Below the pieces are notes generated by a model, which saw nothing but the letters and a program-made list of their open reading frames with translations, ran no database searches and was not told the DNA's origin. A program made the position numbers and the translations under genes. Of a stretch of 64,000 nt of DNA, positions 51,492 through 63,694 are shown piece by piece (within the stretch, counting starts at the first letter, position 1; each line of letters starts with the position of its first letter). Location of the stretch: contig NC_065555.1 in assembly GCF_022605725.1 (NCBI RefSeq), forward strand, positions 9,686,938 through 9,750,937, given 5' to 3'. This DNA comes from Anthonomus grandis grandis (Eukaryota > Arthropoda > Insecta > Coleoptera > Curculionidae).

Positions 51492-52941
51492 GGTAAGGCT
51501 TTTAGATTTTTAATTCCGGAGGGGCCTGGTTGAGGAGACTGAGCTCTAACTGATAAGTTATCCGTCTGGACCGTCTGTAATGTTTCTGTTTCAGGACTTT
51601 CAAGGGATGTCTGTGTTAAAAAAGCATATTCCGGGATAAATGGATAAATCTCAGTGGATTTAAATGCAGAGGTTGCATTTTGAGCAGTTGCTGAGTTTCC
51701 CCATGCTCGACCTAACAGCTTACCAAATTGAAGACGATTACGGACCCTGTTTGGGTTATTTTGAACCATAAAACGGCATTCAGCGTAGAAGTTGCTTTTA
51801 AGAGATTTAAAGAAGGCTCGATCAAGAGGCTGCAGGTAGTGAGTGGTATGCGATGGTAAACAAAACAAAATTATATCATTTTGCTCAGCAAATTCTAGTA
51901 GGTCCAGGTTGGTCGTATGGGACGTGTGGCCATCTACTATTAGTAAAGTTTTACCCGAGGACTTTCTTGGTAGAAAATGTGTTTGTAACCATTTTAAAAA
52001 AAATCTCGCTATTAACGTAAGCAGATTTTTCCGACATTCTAATTTTAGAACCCGGTGGCATACCTTCATGCCAGTCTTCTTTTTTATTTTTTCCTTTGAA
52101 AATACAATATGGGGGGATAAAAGTGCCTTCTGCGCTACAACATGCTATGACACTAATTATCTCACCCTTTTCCCCAGGGTTTACGCTTGGCACATTTTGA
52201 TCCTTTTTCGGCTAGTACCTGACCAGCCCTAGTGTTCAGCTGTAATCCTGTTTCGTCGGTATTGAATATATGCCCGGGTTTATCATAAAAATTGTGTTCA
52301 GTCATAATTCTCTATAAATCCGAAAAGTAATTATTAACGGTTTCTCTTGACATTCCCAAAGCTCGCGCAATGTGTTCTCGGATTTTCTGATTAAAATTTC
52401 AGGTCTTCGCTTTAAAAACAGTTCTAACCATTTTTGGCCAGCTTTACCTAAAAAAGACGATAATAAATTAGCAATGTGGTTTTTTTTTAATATACCTTCT
52501 TTTTTATTAAATTTATTTGGAATCCCCAATCGTTTCAGCTAAATTAAACGCCATGATTCTTACTTCTGTTCTGGTGGGTGTAAAGCCTGCCTTTTGCAGT
52601 TTTTTTATGTGACTGACTATTTTTGTTTCGACGTTCGAGCCCAAAGAACAATCTGGCCCCAGACGATTACAGCTATCGATGTTATTTGCTTTAAATCTAC
52701 GCTTAAACGTTGTTTTTGGGATCCCAAATGCTTTCGCGGCTTCGTTAATGCCCATACAGCCATTCTTTACAGCATCAACTGCATCACCTAATGCTCTAGC
52801 CGTCCAAGAACCTCTTTTAGGTGCGTTTTGTTTTCGGATATATTTATTGGGTATAATCCTAAAACAAAATAGGCTGGTCCAACTCTCCTCCACTTAAGTG
52901 GGCCATCTATCCTCAAATAGGAGGATAGATGGACCAGTGTC
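51080..52941 (-). mobile_element. Pogo/Tigger-like DNA transposon
   Basis: Terminal inverted repeats tggtccatctatcct (51086-51100) and its complement (52922-52936) enclose one transposase on minus. TA dinucleotides at 51078-51079 and 52942-52943 could be the target duplication, so ends are good to a few bases. Each end also carries a second inverted copy of the repeat, making hairpin-like termini: 51133-51147 opposes 51086-51100, and 52901-52913 opposes 52922-52934. Confidence 0.8.
51287..52893 (-). pseudogene. Pogo/Tigger-like DDE transposase, frameshifted
   Basis: N-terminal half (52893-52513) is a Psq-type helix-turn-helix: RGSWTARALGDAVDAVKNG and EAAKAFGIPKTTFKRRFK. The frame then shifts into a second DNA-binding region (52529-52302, KAGQKWLELFLKRRPE). 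The first catalytic Asp is in FNTDETGL near 52255, in another frame. Next come GEIISVIACCSAEGTFIPPY (52193 onward) and, after another shift, TLLIVDGHTSH (second Asp, near 51935) and HTTHYLQPLDRAFFKSL (third Asp). The last two Asp are 36 residues apart, fitting the pogo/Tigger group. A long polar, basic C-terminal tail ends at 51287. At least three frame breaks make it inactive, though the last 260 codons are still open, suggesting a fairly young copy. Confidence 0.88.
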
Positions 52942-52944
52942 TAG

Positions 52945-55900
52945 CTTCTAAAATATGCCGATTAGAGCTCCGATTGGTGCTCTCTAGTACACCTTGTATA
53001 TAGTATCTAAACACTAATCCAACAAAAATCGGTTAAACTTACCTGATTTAAAAAAAAAAATAAGATTCTCAAAACTGATATAAAATTTTTGCACATGGTG
53101 ATTTCAACTATCGTAAATAACATTACCGAAGGTGCGTTATAATACGTTCCAGTCGCCGTCTCAAAGGCAACTGACGCTAAGAAACAGAACGGGACAGGTT
53201 AGCCTTGCCCTGTTGCCAAACCTTGCCGGATATTTTGAGTGGACCCTCTACCCTCCTGGTTTATCTCCCATCCTTTTACCCTATATATACTTTCTTCTTA
53301 ATTACGTAAATTAAAAATTAACTCAACAATGGAATATAGATTACCTTTTTATATGGTTTATTTGTATTCTTTATTAAAAACTTATTATAAATAAAGTTAA
53401 AACATCTTAACTGCGGTCTTCCTAAATAAATAGGAAATATATAGGTCATGAGTCAAAATATATAAAATTTGGCCCTTTATCTACATCCCATTTAAAGTTT
53501 TTTGAATCAGTTTGTTTATTTATTAGAGGGACTTCCTTTAATATATTTTTTCTGTCCTAAAATTTCCTTGCTGTATTTTTAAATTCATAAGTTAAAAGAT
53601 TCCTTAAATCTTATCATTTATGTTTAATATAGGTCTTGGGTATGAACATTTATTAACTTACAAAATACATTTCCTCTTTTATTCAAATTTCTGTTGCATG
53701 GATATTTTTACACTTAGGGAACAAGTTATACTCATAACAAAAATCACTTACTTGAAACCATAGATAGTCATTATTATAAAGAACACATTTATTATGGTAA
53801 GACTGCGCAAATAAAAGTAGTGACAAGTAAAAGTAGTGTCCTCCTCTTTAATAACTTTTAATTGCCACCAGATATTAAAAAAATATTATAAAATTATTTA
53901 TTAAAAGTCCTTTGTTCAACCACTATAAATATTTTTTATTTAGACTCTTAAGCGATTCCATGTTTTTATTAAAATTTTAATAGTCTTATAACTTATTATC
54001 ATTGTTTGCACATTTATTGTAAGTGTTCCTCTAAGAGGCCTTAAACACTTTACTTTGGCCTTAACATGTATTTATTTTCATTTATTTAATTTTTCATTAT
54101 ACAATCACCAAATAGTAATTATGTGTAAACGATGTCAACGATAATTTGAATTAAAGGGAGAAAAACAAAACAATCAAAATATAAATAAAAAATTAACCTA
54201 GATATAAAATTGTACAAAATATATCGCACTCAATAGGATTTTTATTTTGATGCATCAACGAATTGAGTCTAATCTTGCTTCTGCTGGTCTCAGTCCTTTG
54301 ACAAGATCATTGCAAATGCTCGCCAGGTTAGTAACCTTGAATTAATTTATATACATAGTATAATTAATAAGATTTAAATTACTGTACTTTAGGTTATTTA
54401 CAGTATTATACGTGTATATAAATATCACAGCACATAGGCAAAATGTGGTTAACATAGATTTTATTTAATGCTTGGATACCTTTTTAATTTCATAAATGTG
54501 AGTGTAGAAAGTCGGATACTAGTAATTCACTAAGTAATTCACCAATATGTAAAGGATTTCACCGATAATATGAGTTGAAGGGAGAAAAGCAGTATAGAGT
54601 AAGTCTGCTAGTAAGGCTCACATATCTACAAATCTCGAGACCGTCAATTTTTTTGAACCATCGATTATATATAGAATTTATTCCAGATTATACATACTAT
54701 AATATTTACATTTTTTTGCCAAAATCAATTATGTCGCCAAACGTGACAAAACTCGAACATCACACCGCTCGTTTATCGGGTTAATTTAATTAGAAACTAA
54801 AATTGAACGGACAAATAGCACGCTACATTTCGGAAATATATTTGTAAACAAAATTTGAAAATTATGGGAATTGTCACGTACAATTTCAATTTCAATTGAA
54901 AACTCCATTAAACAAACATTAATATCGATGATATGCGTATCTGTACACGAATCACCACTTTGTTGTTATTTCGGCATTGATTTCGTTACTGTAGTTTGTG
55001 GTCTAATTTTACCTATATAGAAGAGTAATCGAGTAATTGAGAATTTACTCTCAATCATTTATTTGAGAGGTTTAGTAAACTAAGTAATAAATCCCTATTT
55101 TCCAAGTTATTGTATTTCTTCATTTATCCTTTACTAGTGACTGTAAGAATTAAAAAACAAAATACACTCGTCTCTGTAATATTTTAAAGTATCATGTTTA
55201 TGTTTGTTCTGTCATAGGTTTTTTTGATTATTTAAAAATAGGATTAAATCTGCAACTTAGATTTTCATTTTTTATTAGTTCATAAAATATTAAGAAACCA
55301 AGCTGCTCTTTGCTTCTGTAAGGTTATTGAAATTATATACAAAATAATTACAGCTCACTGGAAAGTAATATTAAAATAAAATTTTAAAAGAGATATTCGA
55401 TAGAATTTATCAAAAGCGGTATGTCTTCAGGCTGTCTCCTTACAATATATTGAGAGCGCCTTGCAAACGCAAGTTAAAAGTTTATCTTTCGAAAATATTG
55501 CTGTGAGCAAACAGCGCGTTTGAAGGCGCGCTTCCTATTTAGTAAAGAAATTGAATTGCCTCCGAAGAAAATGAATATTTTATTTTAATAAGGTAATTTA
55601 TTTTTACTTTTTTTTATTTTCAGTTTTGTAAAATATTAATATAAAGCTTTCCTCAAGAAATATGCTAAAAATATAGCCATATATTACAAGATAAATGGAG
55701 AAAAATACTTAAGATATTTAGATATTATATGAAGCAATATTTTTTTGGTATATTTGTGTAGGTAAGTATTCTCGCAATACTAAAGTTTATTATACAGATA
55801 TGGAAAAAATTGATTGATTAACTGGCCAATTTCTGTCTTGGTTGCGAAAATACCGATACATTAGCATGCAATAAAAATTATATGGAAAGCCTTAAATCTT

Positions 55901-56625
55901 GCACATAAATACAATATACTGCACGTTTCGACCTAGAGAAATAAGACAGACGTTATTATTCTTTTTTTATATTCTTACTTATATTGCAAGTTATTACATT
56001 GCTTTTTGTTCTCCAGGCCTACGTTGCTCAGACGTTTATATTTCTTATATACCTTATTTAGCATAATATTGGCAAATACAAGGTTTTGCAGGTGACACAG
56101 AAATAAGTTTTAGCTTTGATGCTAGAGACGATACTAGAGTAAAAAATTTCGTAAAGTAAATCAGTAAAAATGTACATACCCTAAGAAATATCTTTTAAAA
56201 ACACATTTTAAATTTAAATCCTGGTAAATTGCAACTTTTGTTATTCGGTAACAAAAATAAATTAAATGATAATTTTTTTCAGGTCATAAATAAGTATTTC
56301 TTAAACTTTTGTACTACGTATTGATCTAAACTAATAAGGTCTGAGTGACAAAAACTATTACAATGGTTAAAATGGCTTAATATAAAAGATTCACACAAAA
56401 TTTTGCGAATAGGCCAATCGAAGTTTTGATGTGATATGATCTGCGAATCTTAGTTTAGAATCCATGACCTAAACACTTACAGAGTCAGAGGCAGTAATTT
56501 GTTGCCACCAAAAATGTATATACCAAACTTTTCATCACGTTTTCTTTTTCATCAGATTTATGTAAAAGGTAAACCTACGTATTAAAAACTCAACAAAATG
56601 TTATTAATATAATTTATCCATAAGA
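52945..56625. other. Intron, no gene recognised
   Basis: 53130-53270 is less AT-rich but has no recognised domain in its 60-codon reading. The rest is AT-rich with nothing that I can support. Confidence 0.45.
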
Positions 56626-56629
56626 CAAC

Positions 56630-56890
56630 AGACCACGAACCAAATTACATTCCAAGTCGTCAATATAATCGGATTACGCAGGGCTTATTTGACAAAGTCG
56701 TCGGCCGCCCTATAAGCAGGTAAAGATGTAAAAAGGCTCGCAGAAGAGCGGCAACAATAAAGCGGCTTTACTGCCCCGGAACGAACGAATCGGCTTACGA
56801 CACCTCCGCTATTCCCATTTGCAAACCTTAAAAAATCATTCGGTAAATACTGGGTTGCGGGCTCATTATAAAGCGCAACGGTGGCATCTT
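56630..56890. promoter_or_regulatory. Candidate conserved non-coding island
   Basis: About 260 bp clearly richer in G and C (gtcgtcggccgccctataag, ctgccccggaacgaacg), with stops in all frames and no transposon ends, between very AT-rich flanks. Regulatory role is inference. Confidence 0.3.
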
Positions 56891-57589
56891 TTTTTAATTT
56901 TTTTAAATTAAATCAGTACGGATTATCCGCATAAGAAATGCAATACATAATCTATTTTGAAAATATTATCAGATTAATCATTTTTATTATTTCGAAAGTA
57001 GTTTTTAGCATCCGATAGTCTCTCTACACTGACGATGCGGATATTGGATTAAGTTCAGTTTGGAATATCCATAATACCAAATACTGTTTAGATTAACATT
57101 TCAATGATCATTCTGACGTCTCTCTTTTTGTATTCTCTTAGATCTATATCGGGCTGACTAAGGACTTAAGACATCAGGACAAATATTTCGATCACTGAAT
57201 TATCTAAGAAGAAATTGTACTGACCGGAACAACACTTACCCTCTATATTTTTTAAAGCTCTTCATCTTACCGCCAATTTATTTCAGGAAGAACTTGTTAG
57301 AAGAATTTTTACGACAGACAGCACAATACAAATCTTTAAAATACGAGTAGTAACATCTATTTATGAACAAAATGTCCAGTACCAAATACATTAGTTAAGT
57401 TAATTAAGGTGTTGCCAGATGGCTCTTGAATTGTAAATATATTTTTATAAATAATAAATCCAGTTTTTACTTCTCCATTTTCTTCAGCTTAATCAAATAT
57501 TTTACTCTTGGAAGGTGGGAATTTTTTTTTTAAATTGAGTCTAAACAATTATAGCACGAAGAGTACATAAAGGAAACATAAACTCTTGA

Positions 57590-58165
57590 GAATATATCAA
57601 CTTTAAAATGCTGGTGCCTCTGAGAATCTTTTAAGGTACAGACCGATCTCCTCACTTCCTACTATATTCAAGATTACAGGAAAATTTGTCAAGACAGGGA
57701 CGTTTTCTCAGAGAGTATTTTAATATAATAGATAAAAGACAATTTGAGTTTCTATATATCTACAATTTCCTTGAGCGCATTTATTTTGTGGTGAATCAGG
57801 GTCACATATCGGTAGGAGTGTTCTATGAATTATCGAAGGCGTTTGATTACGTGGCTTATTGAATATTTCTAACAAAGTACGAGAGTTATGAATGAGGTCC
57901 GTAAAGTAGTAAACAAAAACTAAAAAGAGTTTTTCTCTCATCCGGATGAATTGAATGTTATCTTCTAGGTTTTGAAAACTTTTATTTTTTTTTCATCAAT
58001 GACCTTATTGATCAGTTGGTTTCTAATGACTTAATACTTTTTGCCAACTAAACTCTTTTATTAAAGCAAAATAAAGAGGTTTTGGCTTGTGTAGACAATG
58101 ACTTATACAAGGCTTATTAACATTTATTAAACAAGTCATCTTTGTCTAAACTTAAATAAAACTCA
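57590..58165 (+). pseudogene. CR1/Jockey-like LINE reverse transcriptase remnant
   Basis: The + strand reads RYRPISSLPTIFKITGKF (finger block N-Y-R-P-I-S-L-L-P-x-x-x-K-I), then QFEFLYIYNFLERI, then VGVFYELSKAFDYVAY (palm block, first catalytic Asp replaced by Glu). After about 120 bp come FINDLIDQLVSNDLILFAN, where the family has F-A-D-D, and LLKQNKEVLACVDNDLYKA. The order is complete for the RT core, but the catalytic acids are lost and frames shift, so the copy is dead. The minus 73-codon reading at 57720-57941 is a shadow. Confidence 0.7.
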
Positions 58166-58169
58166 CATT

Positions 58170-59370
58170 GTTGAAATTAACCGTTCGGTTAACCGTTCGA
58201 CCGTTCGATTTATAGTAAGCATTACTCGAAGAATAACCTATATACTACTAAAATAATCTATAATCTAGCTATAATATCTTTAATTGCATTAGAATCTTTG
58301 TACTTAAAAATTTGCTTTTGGATAAAACGTATTCCAACATAATAGTTTTTAATAATTTGTCTTTTCTTTTACTGTGTAACTTTTGTTTCATTTCTTCTCT
58401 ACGGTTATTTTGTATGATTTTTACCTATCTATTTATGTCAGATTTACTTTTTGGTTTATAGAATTAGTATTTCAGAACAGTATTAAATATTGTTTCCTGC
58501 ATAACTTGTACGACTGTTATTAACTTTTTTTTGGTAATAAGCTAATACATCTTGCTTGCTTAATATAAACTCACTAGCTTTTCGTTTTTTCTATGTCTTC
58601 AATAAAAAGAAAGATATTGATGCGAAATAACTGATTTTGTGAATATTAAATAAATAAATAGTTTCAGAATATATGCAGGAAATATAAAAATGTTATTAAA
58701 AAAAATAGACCTATGTGGTTTAATCTACTCTAATATGTAACTTAATGTATTTCAAAATAACGTTAAAGTATTTATCTATTTAAAAAAATACGAGACTAAC
58801 TATATAAGTTGCTATTAAAGCAATACATTTTCAAGAGTAATAAAAACGACATTTAAACGTAGAATCTCGCATTGTTTATTTGCAGTGCCGGTAAGAGCTG
58901 ACTGTTATCTGAACGACTGCGGTGATGTGATTTACTGTGCCATATAGAGACACGTTTAACATAGTAGCTGTTGGACAGGTTAGCGTATTATCTTTCTGCA
59001 GAAAAAGAATTGGGAAGTAAAATTTTTTTCAGAAAATGCTTTTTTAAGCGTTAAATATTTTATACCAGAGAAAAAAAAATTCGTTACTACACTGCAAAAA
59101 TGTATATTTTGGCACTTGGTTCGGAATGAGTACTTGTGAATAAGTATGTTGTATTTTGTGGTATATTATCAGAGGGCATCTCTGTGTACTGTATGGAGAC
59201 ATGTTTTACAGCACATATCTTATTAATGAGCACACTCTGATATCAATGCTAGCATAATATAACTAAACCATATCTTCTTCTTTCTACTTTCGTAATTTTT
59301 ATGAAAACCTTAAATTAATTTAATCGTTTTATCTCAATAATTATCTGTTTACTACCAAAACAAAAGGGTG
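58170..59370. other. Intron, nothing recognised
   Basis: 58880-58990 is less AT-rich and includes gaccgttcg-type repeats upstream near 58185-58210 (ccgttcg three times). No gene recognised. Confidence 0.4.
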
Positions 59371-60725
59371 TAGACTATTGAAATATTTTTAATTGAAGAC
59401 ATACTAGAAAATTATATGAGCACTTATGTAAATAGTTATTTTTTAATAATGGGAGACTTTAATCTACCTAATTTAATGCGGTGTCAAAAACTGAACGTTA
59501 AACGTTGTTTGTAAAGTTGACTTTAGTAATCTAAAGCAATTTTTGCTCTTTCATTTTTCTCATTAATGTTCGCAGTAATTTTGGATTTAATTAGGTCTAA
59601 TTCTTCAAACATAGCTGTTTGGATCTCTTTCTGCCCAAGAATAGGCATGACATGTCTTTGGAAATAAATTTTATGTTATTATCGCAGAGAAACATTGTCA
59701 GTAACCCAAATAGAAAGTTAAAATGTAATAATGCTAATAATGACACCATCAATGAAATTAATTGAATTACTTCAACTCAGTGGGGCAATTTATTTTCAAC
59801 TAAAGATGTAAATATTAACCTTGCAAGTTTTCATAAAGTTTTAGATATGATTCTTATTAACCATATCCCTAAAATCAAGATCAACTTAATTAACGTAAAC
59901 GTGAAATAACGTAACGTAAATGTGAAAACTATATTAAAGACAAGTTGGTTACAACTGAACTTCTCAAATTTCACTAAAAGAAAATAGTAAGATCTTTTTA
60001 AAAATGAAATTTTTTGATCAGGAAGCTTCAAATTGTGACATAAATGAATTTTTCGCAGAATATTTTAGTAGAATATATGAATCTCCTAATACACCAGCTC
60101 TAATTTAGCCTAAGCATTGATAAAAATGACAATAAATCCGCACTTATATCTATGAATCCCAAAAAGAGACCTGAAGTTCTGTCCTGGCTTATGCGAGCAT
60201 TTGCATATCTTCTACAACCAATGTTCGTCCAGCAGCATTTCTCCCAATATTTGGAAAAAAGCTCAAACTGTGCATGTCTTCAAGTTTGCAAAAAAGGATT
60301 CCATTAAAAATTACAAGCCAATTTCCTTACTTACTCAATACAGTAAGATTTTTAAGGTCCAAGAAACTATTGATGTTAACCAACATGGTTTTTTCCAAAA
60401 AAGATCGGTTAATCCACTTAATACTATTTATTCAAAGTATACAAAAGTATGGAAAAAGGCCAGGAAACATGTACCGTGTACACCGACTTTTCCAAGGCTT
60501 TTGATAAGTTCCATCATCACACAGGAGCCGACTGACTTAATGAACTCAGTATGTCTCCATAAACAAAGTAAAGTCTTTTTGCACTATCGTAACTTCAGGA
60601 GTACCGCAGGGTTCTCATTTGGGACTGATACTGTGTTTAATCTTTTCAAATAACATTGATCAATACTTTTCCATTTGTAAATATCTTGCATATGCAGATT
60701 ATCTGAAATTCTTCATAACAATTAA

Positions 60726-61666
60726 CCCTCCGTTGGTAAGGTTGGTAATTGTCACAAGATTGGTAAGCTGGGGTATAGCATACCCCAATAAACAAACAAA
60801 CATGTTTCGAATATAAACTAAACATTTTTGAAATATTATCAATAAATAATGTTTTTGTATTGGTTTGAAAGAAAATAAAAATAAAACACATGACAAATAA
60901 CCAACCAAAAAAAAATTAAACGTTTATTTTCAAAAGACCTACATTTTTACAAAAATTTCGAACAAGACGCAACCAGGCATTAAAAATATATTACTATTTT
61001 GAAAACATTTACTTAAAAATTAATTTTTGATTAAGTATAAACTACAAATAACTAAAGAAAAATATAAACTAATACATTGCTTTATGTTTTATGTACTATC
61101 TATAGAGCTACAGTTGTCGCATGTTTGCGCTGCATGACTCAAATTTATGAGGCAAACAAATTTATTACAGGCCCTACAAGTGTAAAAAGATTTGCGATCT
61201 TTATTTCTTGGACATATATAATCTTCTGGAAAATCTTTGCCTTTTTGTGTCTTCTCCAACTGTTGTTGAGACAATTTCCCCCTGTATATCGGAAATCTTA
61301 CGTTGCACTGCTAGACTTATTCGCGGATTTTGCAGTCTACTCATTTGGAACGGTTTTACTATTATTATATATTAATAATAATAATTATAATTTATATATA
61401 AAATGTCGTACTTACTTCTAAAAGAATCAAAGAATTAAAGAAAAAAAACGAGAATGGTAAGTTGGGGTATGATATACCCCAAATCACTTTACTTGCGTCG
61501 ATCAAAGCTCACACGCGACTGACGCGCTCCAAAACACGTGCTTTCTATCACTTGACATTATATTTAAAGGTACTTACGAGATGGCGCTACGTATTTTGCA
61601 ACGGACAAAATTATAGAGATATTAAGTAGGTTAGGGTATGATATACCCCACCTTACTAACGGAGGG
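60726..61666 (-). mobile_element. piggyBac-like element, internally deleted
   Basis: Ends ccctccgttggtaaggt and (inverted) ccctccgttagtaaggt match at 16 of 17 bases and are flanked by TTAA at 60722-60725 and 61667-61670, the hallmark of piggyBac insertion. At 941 bp it is far shorter than an autonomous element. Three near-palindromes of the ggggtatNNNatacccc type lie near the ends (60770-60786, 61464-61480, 61634-61649). Confidence 0.88.
61089..61313 (-). pseudogene. piggyBac transposase C-terminal cysteine-rich domain
   Basis: The minus frame reads FPIYRGKLSQQQLEKTQKG, then DYICPRNKDRKSFYTCRACN, then KFVCLINLSHAAQTCDNC and a natural stop. The Cys spacing (C, then C-x2-C, C, H, C-x2-C) follows the C-terminal zinc-binding, RING-like domain of piggyBac transposases. 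The catalytic DDD core and N-terminus are absent, consistent with an internal deletion that left the 3' end. It sits inside matching TTAA-flanked ends, which supports the assignment independently. The + strand reading at 61077-61421 is a shadow. Confidence 0.85.
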
Positions 61667-62534
61667 TTAAGTAGGTATCAGATATTCTTGCCTTCTAATC
61701 TGAGCTTGTTAATTTTGAAAGGTATTGCACTTTTAATAAATCATTTATTAATCCAGAAAAATGTCAGTCGATACTCTTTAGTAGAAAAGCAGTTCAAACA
61801 CAAAATAAATATGATGTTGGATGCACTACCTTGACATATTTTATGTAGAGTATATTACAGTTTGGGTGTGGCATTGGATTCCAAACTGCGCTATGATGTT
61901 CATATGGAAAACATTGTTTAAAGATTTCTAAAAAATCTAGGTTTTATATCTCGAATTACAAAGGGGTTTAGTAATTAAACATCGTTAATATTGTTATACA
62001 ATGCAATTGTTAAGCCAACTATAGAATATGTAACGGTAGTTTGGAATTCGATGTATCACAAATATATTGACCAAATTGAAAAGGTGTAACGTAAGATTGT
62101 AAATATACTAGATTTTTGCTTTAATAGACGTAGGCATTTTTAAACTACTGTGATAACTTAAAGTTTTATGGTAGATGGAGAGTAGATGAAATAATTCAGG
62201 TTTAGTTTTAATTTACAAGATCATTAACAATCTAATAGATTCTTGCTGCTGCCTGGAAAATTTAAATATTTACGTTAATGCTTATATTTTCGTATTACCT
62301 TATACGTACATATTGTTGATTCAATTCTGATGTCAATTCTTGCCAACTTGCCATTTGATACCCAACATTCAGCTTATATGTTATATTTGGGAGTTTACCT
62401 TATAGCAATAGATGCAGGCGTGTTAATTCATGTCGCATTTCTATGACTGTTTTCAACGTATTTCTAGAAAACCATAGTACAGGCAAAATAGTATCTGAAG
62501 GCAGTTTAGTTTTATTCTAGCAAGTTAATAAGAG

Positions 62535-63225
62535 TATTTGTTCCACCACACCATAAAGAAAGCCCTAAGATATCATAGATCTTATGACCTGTATATACAA
62601 CGATGGAGCGAAGCATATATTTCTGATTCACTAAGGTTTGCCATTGTTGGCAAAGATTTGCGAGTGCCATTTTGGCTTTCTAGGCTGTATTTTTTTAAGT
62701 CTGAATTTGTTATATATGCTGTATGAGCCTAAGTTACTTCGCTTCTCTTAATTTCTTCTGCTGTTGAATGGCACAATTAAGATTTTCTGCTAGTTTATGG
62801 ACTTTAATTAAAAATTAATTTAAATAAAATATTATTAAAATTCTTTCAGACATTAATTGTTAATTGTATTTTTTCCGATTTTTTTTTACAAATTATCGCC
62901 CAACAAACCAAGTAGATTGATTTGTAGGACCGAAAAAATTAAATTATTAAGCTGTTGAGTTTGAGTTTTGAGTTTTTCTATAGGAAATGAATGAACTTAT
63001 CAACAAATATGTATTACGAACTATGACCTTAAATAATAGGTATTTTAGAATTCGGATGAACTGTTAAATTTCTTATCGCGTATCAAAATGCTACATAAAC
63101 CAAATTAAAAATGATATAACAATCATGCGTAGGCTTACTTAAGTAAAAAAGACTGCATAGAATTAATTTATGCGAAATCCTAATCTATAATTTAATTTCC
63201 ACTGACTTCAATATTGGTTTGAATC
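62535..63225. other. Intron, nothing recognised
   Basis: A 62-codon + reading at 62538-62726 immediately follows the LINE and has no recognised domain; it could be LINE 3' sequence. Confidence 0.4.
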
Positions 63226-63229
63226 GAGT

Positions 63230-63690
63230 AAACTATAGCACAAACTTGTATAGAGCCAAACCCGTTAAGCAAGAAAAGACCCGACGGAAATTCAATTACA
63301 AACATTTACAAACGTTTACGTCAAAATTATATAAATCAAAAACTCCGTCCGATTTCACGGGGGATTATAATCAACCATTGTTAACAACCGCCTAGGCAAG
63401 CGAAATCGACCTTCATAGCAACCGAGGTTTCCCTTTTCGCGCGATCCGATAACCGCCCCTAATTAATAATATATAACACGACGACAATTCATTTAACTTG
63501 CGGCATTGTTAACCGAACGCTATCTATACAAATGCAAATGCCGAAAGTTGGCCAACTCGGTAAATCAATGGAATTATACCTTTAGGAAAATTAGAAGCTA
63601 ACCAAACTAATTTTAGTGAAATCAGCGACTATTTAGAGGGCGATTTTGGTTGATGGCGAGCGGAACTCTGATTGATGTGGAATGGCGATT
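63230..63690. promoter_or_regulatory. Candidate conserved enhancer-like island with SOX and POU motifs
   Basis: About 450 bp of balanced composition with no open frame and no transposon ends. It contains cattgtt at 63376-63382 and 63504-63510 (SOX core) and the octamer atgcaaat at 63532-63539 (POU), 21 bases after the second SOX core. SOX-POU pairs are known from neural enhancers. The link to CARP is inference. Confidence 0.4.
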
Positions 63691-63694
63691 GAAT

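Larger units (their letters stand above)
59390..62530 (+). mobile_element. CR1/Jockey-like LINE ORF2, broken and split by a piggyBac-like element
   Basis: An endonuclease motif IMGDFNLPNL lies near 59446. After stop-rich sequence the RT starts near 60170: KNYKPISLLTQYSKIFK near 60310, VYTDFSKAFDKFHHH near 60475, SGVPQGSHLG near 60594 and LAYADYLKFF near 60690, where the second Asp of YADD is Tyr. The reading is cut at the TTAA at 60722 and resumes after 61670 with RYCTFNKSFINPEKCQSIL, VALDSKLRYDVHMENIV, SRITKGF and IVKPTIEYVTVVWNS. It continues to LVLIYKIINNLIDS near 62200. Endonuclease, RT and C-terminal blocks are thus in order. Many frameshifts and stops; inactive. Confidence 0.8.

Noticed and set aside
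51843..52232. 129-codon + strand reading across the pogo transposase
   Set aside because: Shadow of the minus-strand transposase core.
54290..54335. Short exon-like segment between a pyrimidine-rich ctcag and a gttagt donor
   Set aside because: Its reading does not fit the CARP continuation, and joining it in phase from 35849 gives an early stop. No other gene is visible to own it.
58865..58960. Acceptor-like tttgcag followed by about 60 bases of open sequence in CARP phase
   Set aside because: The translation does not resemble CARP and stops soon; a gtaaga follows the acceptor within 5 bases.
61077..61421. 114-codon hydrophobic + strand reading inside the piggyBac-like element
   Set aside because: Antisense to the well-supported Cys-rich transposase domain.
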